A stretch of DNA of 44,494 bases, taken from NCBI GenBank assembly GCA_028283145.1, contig JAPYNY010000046.1, positions 1-44,494 of the forward strand, read 5' to 3'. Numbering within the stretch: the first letter of the stretch is position 1; every line of letters begins with the position of its first letter. This document shows, piece after piece, positions 1-8,303 of this stretch. This DNA is from Candidatus Hopanoidivorans cymbastelae. Its GTDB lineage: Bacteria; Actinomycetota; Acidimicrobiia; Acidimicrobiales; Hopanoidiivorantaceae. A model generated the notes under the pieces. That model saw only the letters and a list, made by a program, of their open reading frames with translations, searched no databases and was not told the DNA's origin. Both the position numbers and the translations under genes were made by a program.

Positions 1-1265
1 ACCCCATCCCCCTTTCGCTACTGCCTGAAACTTCAACCACCAACTCAGACGGCTGCCTCGAAGTAGGCGGCTGTGATGTGCTTGATTTAGCCCGAGAATT
101 CGGCACTCCGCTGTTTGTCTATGACGAGCAGCATATTCGGCTGCGCTGTCGTGAAGCCATAACCGCTTTTGATGGCGGTGCGGTGTATGCTTCCAAGGCT
201 TTTTTGTGCTCAGCCATGGTCAAGCTGGCAGCCGAAGAGCAAATGTATTTGGACGTAGCTACGGGCGGAGAGCTGCATGTAGCTCTGGCGAATGACTTCC
301 CGGCTGAGCGAATTTTCTTGCATGGCAACAACAAATCGGCTCAGGAGTTGCGCCAAGCCATAACTGCCGGAGTGGGGCGAGTGGTGGTTGACAATTTTGC
401 AGAGCTTGACTTGCTGGAATTACTTCATAGCGAGTTGAATCTGACTGCTCCCATTCCGGTGCTGATAAGAGTCACGCCTGGCATTGAAGCCCACACCCAC
501 GAATACATTGCCACTGGGATGGATGACTCCAAGTTTGGCTTCACCGTCTCGTCGGGGTTGGCTGAAAAAGCGGTTGGCATCGCCTCTCGCTCTCAAGCCT
601 TGGACTTGCGCGGGATTCATGCCCACATCGGCAGCCAGGTTTTTCGCTTGGATTCGCTAGCTCGCTCGGCTGAGGCACTGGCTGAATTTTTGCGTCCCTT
701 GACTCTGGGTGAGTTGTCGGTGGGAGGTGGGCTGGGTGTGCCCTATGTCGTGGGCGAAATAGCACCGACTATCTCGGAATGGGGGGATGCCGTGAAGCAG
801 GCCACCAGCGACTTGGAGGTGAAAATCTGGGCTGAGCCAGGACGTGCCATAGTAGCTGGGGCAGCTCTGACGCTTTATCAAGTGGGAGACATCAAGCGGC
901 TGCCTGGAATTCGTACTTATCTGGCGGTGGATGGTGGCATGAGCGACAACCCCAGACCGGTGCTCTACGGCAGTGGTTACGAAGCTTTTCTGCCGAAACA
1001 TGTAAATGCCGACCGGCCGCTGGAGGCGCGCATTGTCGGTAAACACTGCGAATCGGGAGATGTGCTGATTCACAACGCCAGACTGCCCGAAAACACACAG
1101 GTGGGAGACATCTTGGCCACCCCAGTTACCGGTGCTTATGGCTATTCAATGGCATCCAATTACAACAAGCTCCCCCGTCCGGCTGTTGTTTTTGTCAAAG
1201 ACGGCCAAGCCAGAATAGTGGTGCGCCGAGAGAGCTTTGAAGATTTGCTACGACTGGATGTCTAA
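1..1265 (+). CDS. lysA: Diaminopimelate decarboxylase LysA (5' end outside the window)
   Basis: PLP-dependent enzyme that decarboxylates meso-diaminopimelate to L-lysine, the last step of lysine synthesis, in the cytoplasm. Fold type III features are visible: the N-terminal stretch LAREFGTPLFVYDE, the Schiff-base lysine in VYASKAF (codon near 195), HIGSQ, the phosphate-binding GGGLGVPY, the dimer-interface CESGD, and GAYGYSMASNYN near the C-terminus. A GTG at 78 could be taken as the start, but the frame is open back to base 1. The upstream codons read LLPETSTTNSDGCLEVGGCDV, which resembles the normal LysA leader, so the true start lies upstream of the window. It ends with TAA at 1263-1265 and converges on the PIN-domain gene, with only 31 bases between them. 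Function is confident. Confidence 0.95.
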   Translation, partial: PIPLSLLPETSTTNSDGCLEVGGCDVLDLAREFGTPLFVYDEQHIRLRCREAITAFDGGAVYASKAFLCSAMVKLAAEEQMYLDVATGGELHVALANDFPAERIFLHGNNKSAQELRQAITAGVGRVVVDNFAELDLLELLHSELNLTAPIPVLIRVTPGIEAHTHEYIATGMDDSKFGFTVSSGLAEKAVGIASRSQALDLRGIHAHIGSQVFRLDSLARSAEALAEFLRPLTLGELSVGGGLGVPYVVGEIAPTISEWGDAVKQATSDLEVKIWAEPGRAIVAGAALTLYQVGDIKRLPGIRTYLAVDGGMSDNPRPVLYGSGYEAFLPKHVNADRPLEARIVGKHCESGDVLIHNARLPENTQVGDILATPVTGAYGYSMASNYNKLPRPAVVFVKDGQARIVVRRESFEDLLRLDV

Positions 1266-1296
1266 TTAGCCTTGGGCGTAGTAGCCAAAGCAAAAT

Positions 1297-1734
1297 CTAG
1301 TTCAAAGAAATTCGGCGCACCTGGGCACCAAATGCTGTAAATTTGTCAAAATCTGTGTCACTTGTCAAAATGATGGCACTATGCTCCAAAGCACTGGCAG
1401 CTATCCAAACATCATTTAAACGTTGCCGTTTGCGGTCAACAGCTTGGCGGGCCTGAATATATGGTTGCACTGTGTTGCCTGTTATGGGGACGATGGGCAT
1501 GTCTTTGATCAGTTCATAGAGCATTTCGTAAGTTGCGCTAACTTTTTCAGAGTTTTCTATGCCATAGGCATATTCTGCGTAAGCCACGACGGGCACCCCA
1601 ACAACTCCATAGGAGCCTATCGCCCCAAAAACTTCATCTTGAGCACGAAGGTCTGTTTGAACATCCAGCATTGCGGAAATGATGCTGGTGTCCAAGAGGG
1701 CATCGACCTGAATCGACTGTTCTTTTGCAGACAT
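1297..1734 (-). CDS. PIN-domain ribonuclease, VapC-like toxin
   Basis: A 145-residue protein with the PIN nuclease pattern: D15 in LLDTS, E54 in AYAEYAYGI, D108 in RLNDVWIAASA and D126/D128 in LTSDTDFDKF. These acidic residues normally bind Mg2+/Mn2+ for RNA cleavage. Size and motif spacing fit VapC toxins, which typically cleave tRNA or rRNA when the antitoxin is lost. The gene lies 13 bases downstream of a 76-residue ORF on the same strand, the usual antitoxin-toxin order. The family is clear; the toxin role is inferred from context. It sits in an accessory block between lysA and a restriction-modification pair. Confidence 0.8.
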   Translation of the reverse strand: MSAKEQSIQVDALLDTSIISAMLDVQTDLRAQDEVFGAIGSYGVVGVPVVAYAEYAYGIENSEKVSATYEMLYELIKDMPIVPITGNTVQPYIQARQAVDRKRQRLNDVWIAASALEHSAIILTSDTDFDKFTAFGAQVRRISLN

Positions 1735-1747
1735 ATGGCGGACAGGG

Positions 1748-1978
1748 TCAAAGTTCTATTTCGCCACGGAGAAAACGCAGCAAGGGATCATCGTGTTCAA
1801 GCGCAATTTGAGCAGCGTTTCTTGAGAATTTGTTATCTGGATAGTAAATTTTCCCGGTGGCTTTATGTATCCAGACTTCGTGCCCCAATTCCTTGGTGAG
1901 TTCCTCTGAACGGTAGTCATCCTCATGAAGAATGACATATTCCTGGGATTCAGAAGCTGGTTTGTTTTTGGTTTGCAT
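1748..1978 (-). CDS. Small protein, putative antitoxin of the PIN toxin
   Basis: A 76-residue acidic protein that I do not assign to a known antitoxin family. It has a charged N-terminus, a central part rich in Glu, His and aromatic residues (VILHEDDYRSEEL), a GKIYYPDNKF segment and a C-terminal half ending DDPLLRFLRGEIEL. An AAGGGA ribosome-binding site lies six bases before the ATG. The toxin gene follows after 13 bases, so co-transcription is likely. Antitoxins usually have an N-terminal DNA-binding part and a C-terminal toxin-binding tail, but no clear ribbon-helix-helix or AbrB signature is visible here. The role is inferred from position only. Confidence 0.6.
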   Translation of the reverse strand: MQTKNKPASESQEYVILHEDDYRSEELTKELGHEVWIHKATGKIYYPDNKFSRNAAQIALEHDDPLLRFLRGEIEL

Positions 1979-2072
1979 TGTTCAGTCCCTTAAATTTTGC
2001 CACTTTGGCTCCTCTGCATTCCAATTTATAGATTAATTCTGCAAACTGTTGAGCAGGAAAAATCAGTAAATT

Positions 2073-2669
2073 CTAAACGGCCTGTTGCTGGGTGGTCACA
2101 ACTTGACCTCTTTCAATGGGCTCTATCGGCTCAGCTAAACTGAACTGCCTTGAAGACAATCCTTCAATCAAATCTGAGAATTCTTGACTGCTCGCCAAAA
2201 TGCAATCATCTAGACCATTTACGTCGCCGTCAGCAATCTTCTGCTTGACTCTTGGAATTTCGCCTTCGCTCAAGGTAATGAGATAGACCTTGGCTCTGCT
2301 GTAAACCCACTTGAGCTGCCTTCCCTCCAAGTCAGCCTGCTTATAGCGTTCCCGCAGGCTCGTCTTCATGGAAAGCACCACTGGGCTTTTTCGGTCGTAG
2401 AGAACTACGTCAAAATCGGAGTTTGAAACTAGCCACATAGAAGCCTGAAAATAAAAGGGGGTAACGCCCATCTGGGCAAGGCACTCAGCTACTAGATATT
2501 CAAAAATCCGACCATTGATGGAAACGGAACTGCCGGGATTTTCCAACTGGAAACGCCGCCAAGCCTCGCCCACAAACTGGTGCGGGGCTTCAAATGTTAC
2601 GTTTTCCAATAATGCTTGATATGTCCCCCCCCCCCCGCCAGAGAGGATGGCTTCAATCTTTGATTGCAT
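2073..2669 (-). CDS. Type II restriction endonuclease-like protein with a poly-G tract in its N-terminal coding sequence
   Basis: A 198-residue protein with a PD-(D/E)XK-like core: an acidic helix (GRIFEYLVAE, about residues 53-62), then SDFDVVLYD (85-92) and VVLSMKTSLRERYKQADLE (about 97-115). D85/D87 and K102 are the likely catalytic residues. The position before K102 that usually carries an acid is Ser, so E58 may substitute. It overlaps the methyltransferase gene by 73 bases in another frame, and a GAGG ribosome-binding site precedes its ATG by four bases. Residues 11-15 are glycines encoded by GGC plus twelve consecutive G (2625-2636), so a one-base change would destroy the protein. Partnership with the methyltransferase is inferred from the overlap; the recognition site is unknown. 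Confidence 0.75.
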   Translation of the reverse strand: MQSKIEAILSGGGGGTYQALLENVTFEAPHQFVGEAWRRFQLENPGSSVSINGRIFEYLVAECLAQMGVTPFYFQASMWLVSNSDFDVVLYDRKSPVVLSMKTSLRERYKQADLEGRQLKWVYSRAKVYLITLSEGEIPRVKQKIADGDVNGLDDCILASSQEFSDLIEGLSSRQFSLAEPIEPIERGQVVTTQQQAV

Positions 2670-3463
2670 TCTGCCTCAATTCTCTTGATGGATGTTGTGC
2701 AGTGTTTGTGCTCTAACTCTATACCGATGGTGTTGCGCTGGTTGCATAGGGCTTCTATCATGGTGGTGCCACTGCCGCTGAAAGGGTCTAGCACTGTGTC
2801 GCCTTGGAACGAAAACAGCTTGACGCATCGCTTGGGCAACTCCCTCGGAAACGGTGCTTCGTGGCCCACTCGTTTGGCGCTTTCGCCGTTGAAAGACCAG
2901 TTGCCAAGCACCCACTCCTTGAATTCGTCGCCCGTAATATCGTCTTGCCCCTTGTTGTGGCGCTTCCAAACCTCCTTGTAGAGCACGATTATGGTTTCAA
3001 CCGGAGCAATCACATGGGGCGCACTGGCTGATTTCCAACTTCCCCAAGCAGTGCGGCGGGAAATGTTGTTTTCGTTCCAGATGATCGTGGCGTGATACAG
3101 CCAGCCGGCTTCCAACGCCCAACGCGTGACGTCAGCCGACAGAGGTTGCTTGCCGTTTTTGTTTTTATCCAGCGAGACGTTCACACACAGACGCCCTGTG
3201 GGGCGAGTCCACCGGTAGCAGTTTTCCAGCCAGAGCCGTGAGAACTTTTCGTATTCGCCGTAGGTTAAAGAATCGTCCGTCTCACATCCGTTGTAGGGTT
3301 TGCCGACATTGTAGGGCGGAGATGTGACCACCAAATCGACCGACTGATCAGCCAAAACCTCAGCTTCCAGGGAATCGGCTTGAAGCAACTGGGCGGCGGG
3401 AGTGCTAGCCAGCTGGTCTTCGCGGGCACTTTTGGCTTGGCTGGCGAGTGTTTTGGCTGACAT
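2597..3463 (-). CDS. Beta-class DNA methyltransferase, probably N4-cytosine type
   Basis: Transfers methyl groups from S-adenosylmethionine to DNA. Catalytic motif IV, TSPPYN (residues 47-52), comes first and the AdoMet-binding motif DPFSGSGTT (226-234) near the C-terminus, the order of beta-class enzymes. TSPPY favours N4-cytosine, though N6-adenine is possible. The characteristic GHEAPFPRELP segment precedes motif I. The functional enzyme probably ends around IGIELEHKHCTTSIKRIEAE. The last residues (GGGGHIKHYWKT) are read through a G12 tract, where the endonuclease gene already overlaps in another frame. Changing the tract length alters only this tail, so modification should persist when the endonuclease is switched off. 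Confidence 0.88.
   Translation of the reverse strand: MSAKTLASQAKSAREDQLASTPAAQLLQADSLEAEVLADQSVDLVVTSPPYNVGKPYNGCETDDSLTYGEYEKFSRLWLENCYRWTRPTGRLCVNVSLDKNKNGKQPLSADVTRWALEAGWLYHATIIWNENNISRRTAWGSWKSASAPHVIAPVETIIVLYKEVWKRHNKGQDDITGDEFKEWVLGNWSFNGESAKRVGHEAPFPRELPKRCVKLFSFQGDTVLDPFSGSGTTMIEALCNQRNTIGIELEHKHCTTSIKRIEAECNQRLKPSSLAGGGGHIKHYWKT
2625..2636 (-). repeat. 12-base homopolymer (G12 on the coding strand), candidate phase-variation tract
   Basis: Twelve consecutive C on the plus strand are twelve G in both overlapping genes. In the endonuclease frame they complete five glycine codons; in the methyltransferase frame they form an Ala-Gly4 tail. Walking the codons: 12 G gives separate proteins; 13 G joins methyltransferase and endonuclease in one frame and closes the separate endonuclease frame; 11 G closes the endonuclease frame and changes only the methyltransferase tail. 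Long G tracts at such junctions are typical contingency loci, but also a common sequencing error. Confidence 0.85.
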
Positions 3464-3710
3464 TTGACTGATGCGGATAGGCGGTTTCGGTTCTATTCAG
3501 ATATTACTTTGGGGGTCTGACATTATGGCCGGATTTGGGCGAAACAAGCCCGGTGGAAGCGCGGCAAGAGTGCTGGTAACAGTAAAAAATCAGAAGTGAT
3601 GCAGAATGTCGGGAGCGAAGGGGAAGCAGCAGAATGTGCTGAAAACAAGCGGGAAGCAGCGGGGCGTTGCGTCGCGGAAAGCGTCATGCCGCAGACTGCG
3701 CTAGCCAAAA

Positions 3711-5045
3711 CTAGCCAGCAGCAACAGGAATTCGCGGCCGCCCAACCGAAGCCGCCACAGTGGACTTGGCTATGTAAGCCTCAAACTCATCCCTGAAGCG
3801 CGCCAACGCAGATGCAACCGGTGAAACTGCCGATGGTCCCAGCGGGCAAATCGTGGTCATCTTAGGGGGCCACGCTATGCCTGGGCTGATATTGTCGCAA
3901 ATATCCATCAGCAAGTCCAAATCCTCAAGGCGCCCCTGAAAGCGCATGATGCGGCTCAAAACGCTCTCCAACCAGCTGGTGCCCTCCCGACAGGGGGTGC
4001 ACTTGCCACATGATTCCCTCGCAAAAAACCGCACCAGATTGTGACACGCCGCTACAGCGTCTGTAGTCTCATCCATCACTACAATGGCGCCTGAACCCAG
4101 CATTGAACCAGCCTGGTCAACTGTGGCTTTATCCAACGGCAAATCAAGGTGCTCCTCAAAGAACCACGGAGCTGAAGCCCCGCCCGGAATGAACGTCTTC
4201 AACTTCCTGCCACCGGCTATCCCCCCCGCACACTGCGGCCCAAAAATGATATCTCTAAAAGTTGTCACGCCAAATTCCACCTCAAAAACCCCAGGGTTTT
4301 TCACATGCCCAGACACGGCAAACATGCGCGTGCCGGTGGATTGCTCACTCCCCAAGGCGGCAAAGCCTGCTCCGCTGTTTTCAATAATCCAAGCAAGGTT
4401 GGAAAGCGTTTCCACGTTGTTGACTATGGTGGGCTTGCCGTAAAGTCCGAAAGACGCAGGAAATGCTGGCGGCTTGAGCCGGGGCATGCCCCTTTTGCCT
4501 TCCAGACTCTCCAACAGAGCCGTCTCTTCGCCCACTATGTAGGCCCCGGCGCCCCAGTGCAGCACAATATCCACCGACAGCTTGCTGCCCAAAACATTCT
4601 TGCCGACATACCCCGCCTGATAAGCCTCATTCAGCGCAACCGCTATCCGCTCCTGCGCCAAAGCCATCTCGCCGCGCACATACAAAAAGCACTGCGACAA
4701 CCCCAGCGCATAGCAGGCAATCAGACAGCCTTCAATCAACTGGTGGGGGTCGCGCTCCATCAGCAACCTGTCTTTGTAAGTCCCTGGCTCGCTTTCATCG
4801 CCATTCACCACCAGATATCTTGGCCACACGCCAGGGGGGCAAAATCCCCATTTCACTCCAGCGGGAAAACCAGCCCCGCCACGACCTAGCAAGCTAGCTG
4901 TCCTGACCTCCTCATGCACCTCTTGGGGAGACATTTCCAGAGCCCGGCGCAACCCACGGTAGCCGCCCGAAGACAAATAGCCCTCCAAAGTATGGGAGTT
5001 CTCAATCCCAAAGCGCCTGGTGATGATTGGCTCTGGCAGCGACAT
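3711..5045 (-). CDS. nuoF: NADH-quinone oxidoreductase subunit F (NuoF)
   Basis: The 51-kDa flavoprotein of complex I, which oxidises NADH through FMN and passes electrons to the [4Fe-4S] cluster N3 at the cytoplasmic arm. Visible motifs: the nucleotide/FMN-binding GRGGAGFPAGVKW, NGDESEPGTYKDR, GAGAYIVGEETALLESLEG, and the cluster motif ESCGKCTPCREG with a further Cys in TICPLGPSA. The frame is open to a TTG at 5105, but ATG at 5045 gives a family-like start (MSLPEPIITRRFG), so I prefer it; SD sequences are weak for both. It follows nuoE closely and is the last nuo gene here: no nuoG follows. The C-terminal tail past the DEFEAYI segment is a little longer than usual. Confidence 0.95.
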   Translation of the reverse strand: MSLPEPIITRRFGIENSHTLEGYLSSGGYRGLRRALEMSPQEVHEEVRTASLLGRGGAGFPAGVKWGFCPPGVWPRYLVVNGDESEPGTYKDRLLMERDPHQLIEGCLIACYALGLSQCFLYVRGEMALAQERIAVALNEAYQAGYVGKNVLGSKLSVDIVLHWGAGAYIVGEETALLESLEGKRGMPRLKPPAFPASFGLYGKPTIVNNVETLSNLAWIIENSGAGFAALGSEQSTGTRMFAVSGHVKNPGVFEVEFGVTTFRDIIFGPQCAGGIAGGRKLKTFIPGGASAPWFFEEHLDLPLDKATVDQAGSMLGSGAIVVMDETTDAVAACHNLVRFFARESCGKCTPCREGTSWLESVLSRIMRFQGRLEDLDLLMDICDNISPGIAWPPKMTTICPLGPSAVSPVASALARFRDEFEAYIAKSTVAASVGRPRIPVAAG

Positions 5046-5109
5046 GTGGCTAGTTGGCCTTGATGATTGAAACTGGCGGGGACATCTGGTCAACTTTCTG
5101 GACAACTAG

Positions 5110-5706
5110 CTAGCTTTCCAACCACACGGGGGTTTCAGATACCTCAGGCGAAGACGGCCCGGCTGCCCGCTCTACTGGGATATGCTGGCGGACTCTGGCC
5201 AGCACGCCATGCGGCGGCACTTCAGCTAGCTCGCCTGACGCCAGCGACTCCACCACCTCATCAAACAACTCAGGGGCAACCCGATTGAAATAGCGATAGT
5301 TGACCTGCAGCGCAGGCGCCTCCGTGCAGGCAGCAATACACTCAACTGCTTCCAGCGAAAACAGACCATCGGCCGTGGATCCCCCAGCTGGAATGCCCAG
5401 CCTTTCCTCAGCATGGTGCAACAACTCGGTGCTGCCGCACAAAAAACAGGAGATGCCGTGGCAGATATTGATTTGATAGCGACCGGGGTCGGTCGGCTTG
5501 AACATCTCATAGAACGACAGCGTCCCCAACACTTCCGCAGGCGTAGCCCCCACCAACTCGGCTATCTCTTGCATCGCCTCCGAAGTAACGTAGCCACCTT
5601 GTTCCTGCGCCAGATGAAGCAACGGAATCAGGGCCGACCTGACTTTGGGATAGCGCGCCATGATCTCCTCAGCCAGCTTGGCATTATCAGAAGTGAAATA
5701 GCCCAT
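5110..5706 (-). CDS. nuoE: NADH-quinone oxidoreductase subunit E (NuoE)
   Basis: The 24-kDa thioredoxin-like subunit of the complex I NADH-dehydrogenase module, carrying the [2Fe-2S] cluster N1a. The two cysteine pairs are in NICHGISCFLCG and VECIAACTEAP. The N-terminal helical part (LAEEIMARYPKVRSALIPLL, then EVLGTLSFYEMF) is typical of the family. About 35 residues beyond the usual end are Pro/Glu-rich and probably disordered. The start ATG overlaps the nuoD stop by one base (TGATG), so translational coupling is likely. It pairs with NuoF directly downstream. Confidence 0.95.
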   Translation of the reverse strand: MGYFTSDNAKLAEEIMARYPKVRSALIPLLHLAQEQGGYVTSEAMQEIAELVGATPAEVLGTLSFYEMFKPTDPGRYQINICHGISCFLCGSTELLHHAEERLGIPAGGSTADGLFSLEAVECIAACTEAPALQVNYRYFNRVAPELFDEVVESLASGELAEVPPHGVLARVRQHIPVERAAGPSSPEVSETPVWLES

Positions 5707-7043
5707 CAGCGATCCACCTCCCCCATAATCGGATCAACGGAGGAGATGATAGCCACCGCGTCAGCCACCAAAGCGCCCTCCATCATGTAGGGCAACGTCT
5801 GGAGGTTGACAAAGCTAGGCGCCCGAATGTGAAGGCGCATGGGCTTGGAACTGCCGTCGCTCACCAGATAGCAGCCCAGCTCCCCCCTAGGCGATTCCAC
5901 CGCGGTATAGACCTCACCTTCAGGCACCTTGAAGCCTTCGGTGAAAATCTTGAAGTGGTGAATCAGAGCCTCCATCGACTCATCTATGCGAGCCCGTGGC
6001 GGGGGTGTGATCTTTTTGTCTTGCGTGCGATAGTCTCCTAGCGGAATTTTCTCCACGATCTGGCGCACGATGCGGATTGACTCTCTGATTTCGTTGAGCC
6101 GAATAGCGTAGCGGTCAAAGCAGTCGCCGAAACTGCCGCAGAGCACGTCAAATTCCACTTCGTCATAAGCCAGGTAGCCCATGTTGCGGCGCAAGTCCCA
6201 GGCATACCCGGTTGAGCGCAGAATCGGACCTGTGACTCCCAGTGCCAGACACTCGTCCGTTGAAATCGCCCCAACCCCTTGGAGTCGCTCTCTCCAAATG
6301 GGCTGGCCCGTCAGCAAGGTGTCGTATTCCTCCAAGCGCGGCTCAACCAAGTCGCAAACCCCAAGCGTGTCTTGTTGCCAGCCATCCGGAAGATCGGCTG
6401 CCACCCCACCCGGACGGATGTAGTTATGATTCATCCGCAGCCCGGTGATCTTTTCCAGCAACCGCAGCACTTCCTCCCGCTCGCGCCAGCCGTAAAGCAT
6501 CATGGACACAGCCCCGATGTCCATACCGTTGGTGGCTTGGAAAAGCAGATGCGAGCTCATCCGGTTGAGTTCGCACAACAGCATCCGAATCCACACCGCC
6601 CTAGGCGGAATCTCCAGCCCCAGAAGCTCTTCTGTGGCCATGCAAAAAACCAGCTCGTTGAACAGTGGGGAGGCATAGTCCATCCTGGTGACGTTGGTCG
6701 GCCCCTGCAGGAAAGTGAGCGTTTCGCCTGTCTTTTCCATGCCGGTGTGGAGATAGCCAATGACCGGCTTAGACCTGACGACAACCTCGCCGTCCAACTC
6801 CAGCAATAGCCTCAAGACACCGTGAGTGCTGGGATGCTGGGGCCCCATGTTGACCACCATGGTGCCTTCCTTGGATGGGGCAGTGTTCAGATCTCTCAGC
6901 ACCGGGCTGGAGTTGTCTCGGCTCAACACTCGGCTCAGAGGCGAAGCTGGCGAAGCCACCGCAGGGCTGGCCGGCGGGGCTGCAGGCACAGCTGCAGGCA
7001 CGGCCTCGGTAATGGACGCAGGCGCGACTGCGGGCGCGCTCAT
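5706..7043 (-). CDS. nuoD: NADH-quinone oxidoreductase subunit D (NuoD)
   Basis: The 49-kDa subunit at the quinone-binding pocket of complex I. The family signature GPQHPSTHGVLRLLLELDG is present, followed by IGYLHTGMEKTGE, the MDYASPLFNELVF region and, at the end, a conserved IISSVDPIMGEVDR. I place the start at ATG 7043, where it overlaps the nuoC stop by four bases (ATGA), rather than at an upstream alternative inside nuoC. The first ~45 residues are an Ala/Pro-rich stretch absent from typical NuoD and probably disordered, like extensions seen in several other respiratory genes here. The conserved body begins near VNMGPQHPSTHG. Confidence 0.95.
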   Translation of the reverse strand: MSAPAVAPASITEAVPAAVPAAPPASPAVASPASPLSRVLSRDNSSPVLRDLNTAPSKEGTMVVNMGPQHPSTHGVLRLLLELDGEVVVRSKPVIGYLHTGMEKTGETLTFLQGPTNVTRMDYASPLFNELVFCMATEELLGLEIPPRAVWIRMLLCELNRMSSHLLFQATNGMDIGAVSMMLYGWREREEVLRLLEKITGLRMNHNYIRPGGVAADLPDGWQQDTLGVCDLVEPRLEEYDTLLTGQPIWRERLQGVGAISTDECLALGVTGPILRSTGYAWDLRRNMGYLAYDEVEFDVLCGSFGDCFDRYAIRLNEIRESIRIVRQIVEKIPLGDYRTQDKKITPPPRARIDESMEALIHHFKIFTEGFKVPEGEVYTAVESPRGELGCYLVSDGSSKPMRLHIRAPSFVNLQTLPYMMEGALVADAVAIISSVDPIMGEVDR

Positions 7044-7645
7044 GACGGCGCCCCTTTGAATTGGACAGGCACCTGACCGACTGCATAGTCGCGGCGAAGC
7101 GGATGGCCGTCCCATTCATCTGGCATTAAAATACGGCTCATATCAGGATGATTTTCAAAGACAATGCCGAACATGTCATAAATCTCTCGCTCCATATTTT
7201 CTACCCCGGGATAGACATCGCACAAAGATGGCAAGACTGGGTCGTCTTGGGGCACTTGTACTCGGGCGCGCAGCCGCCTAGGGGCTGGGGCTGACTGGCT
7301 GCCGTGGGAGATGAAACAAGCTACCATTTCAAACCGCTCTGCGCTCACGTCCGCGGGCAAACCTTGGCGTTGCGGATGCGTCAGGTAGTCAACGGCGCAC
7401 AAATCCACGCACTGCACAAAACCATCGGCTTTCAGCGTAGCTGCCAGATCCAACAGGTCGGCTCTAGAGGGATGCAAAACCAACTGCCCACGCACTTGGA
7501 CCATCGGCACCCCATAGGCTTCAGACGCCTCGGGGTGGTCGCCCACCTGTGCTGCTGAAGCCTCGTGAGTATCGGAGTGGTTGGGATCTTCCACTTCGCC
7601 CTCAGCCCACCATTGAAGTCGCGGTCTGGCCGTCACGCTGCTCAA
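7040..7645 (-). CDS. nuoC: NADH-quinone oxidoreductase subunit C (NuoC)
   Basis: The 30-kDa subunit of the complex I connecting module, contacting NuoD and NuoB. The hallmark C-terminal motif is intact: [20 protein letters not shown] followed by [16 protein letters not shown]. The N-terminal domain holds the [15 protein letters not shown] segment. The longest frame starts with TTG at 7645 and overlaps nuoB by 44 bases; GTG at 7636 is an alternative. The first ~45 residues are acidic and poorly conserved in type. The stop overlaps the nuoD ATG by four bases. Confidence 0.94.
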   Translation of the reverse strand: MSSVTARPRLQWWAEGEVEDPNHSDTHEASAAQVGDHPEASEAYGVPMVQVRGQLVLHPSRADLLDLAATLKADGFVQCVDLCAVDYLTHPQRQGLPADVSAERFEMVACFISHGSQSAPAPRRLRARVQVPQDDPVLPSLCDVYPGVENMEREIYDMFGIVFENHPDMSRILMPDEWDGHPLRRDYAVGQVPVQFKGAPS

Positions 7646-8300
7646 TGATGATTCCAGCCCCTTGCGACCTTCTCTGCAGCAACTCCCCGGTTTGGATCTT
7701 GTCGTGCAGGGTCAAAATGGCGTGCAGCAAAGTCTCAGGCCCTGGCGGACAGCCCGGCGCATAGACATCCACCGGCACCACTTGGTCTACACCTTGCACC
7801 AGAGCATAGTTGTTGAACATGCCTCCGCTGGAAGCGCAAACACCCATTGAAATGACCCATTTGGGTTCCATCATCTGGTCGTAAATACGGCGCAAAATAG
7901 GGGCCATCTTCTGCGACAGGCGCCCAGCCACGATCATCAGGTCGGCTTGGCGGGGGGAAGCGCGAAATACCTCCATGCCATAGCGCGCCAAATCAAAATG
8001 GGCTCCGCCGGTAGCCATCATCTCAATGGCGCAGCAAGCCAAACCGAAAGTTGCCGGCCAACAACTCCTGGCGCGAGCCCATTTCACTACCTCTTCTACT
8101 TGGCCGGTGATGAAGTTGTGCTGCAGACCTTCCAGCCCGTCGGTCAGCACATTCGGCTCTGGAGGGGGAACGGAAATCTCAGACACGGGACTGGGCAGAC
8201 GGGCTAGGTGACGGGACTGGGCAGACGGGCTAGGTGACGGGACTGGGCAGACAATTCGTATCTTGGGCGAGCGCAACTTGGCTCGGCAACTCAGGGACAC
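7602..8300 (-). CDS. nuoB: NADH-quinone oxidoreductase subunit B (NuoB)
   Basis: Complex I subunit that holds the terminal [4Fe-4S] cluster N2 and passes electrons to quinone. Ligand cysteines are visible in [22 protein letters not shown] and APGCPPGPE. The longest frame starts at GTG 8300, but its first 38 residues are encoded partly by a 26-bp tandem repeat. The family-like sequence begins at [12 protein letters not shown], where another GTG (8186) is available, so the true start may be 8186. Neither start has a strong ribosome-binding site. The gene lies three bases after nuoA and overlaps nuoC. Confidence 0.93.
   Translation of the reverse strand: MSLSCRAKLRSPKIRIVCPVPSPSPSAQSRHLARLPSPVSEISVPPPEPNVLTDGLEGLQHNFITGQVEEVVKWARARSCWPATFGLACCAIEMMATGGAHFDLARYGMEVFRASPRQADLMIVAGRLSQKMAPILRRIYDQMMEPKWVISMGVCASSGGMFNNYALVQGVDQVVPVDVYAPGCPPGPETLLHAILTLHDKIQTGELLQRRSQGAGIIIEQRDGQTATSMVG
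8185..8252. repeat. 26-bp tandem repeat, 2.6 copies, at the nuoA/nuoB junction
   Basis: Two complete identical units (8185-8210 and 8211-8236) and the first 16 bases of a third (8237-8252). The unit begins ACGGGACTGGGCAGAC. As 26 is not a multiple of three, each copy is read in a different frame, so the sequence is unlikely to be a conserved protein segment. It lies between the nuoA stop and the GTG (8186) that best fits the NuoB family start. Confidence 0.9.
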
Positions 8301-8303
8301 GGC

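Noticed and set aside
3523..3796. Short frames between nuoF and the methyltransferase, with no annotation.
   Set aside because: No ribosome-binding site or domain; they are in the 247-base gap and partly antisense to nuoF.
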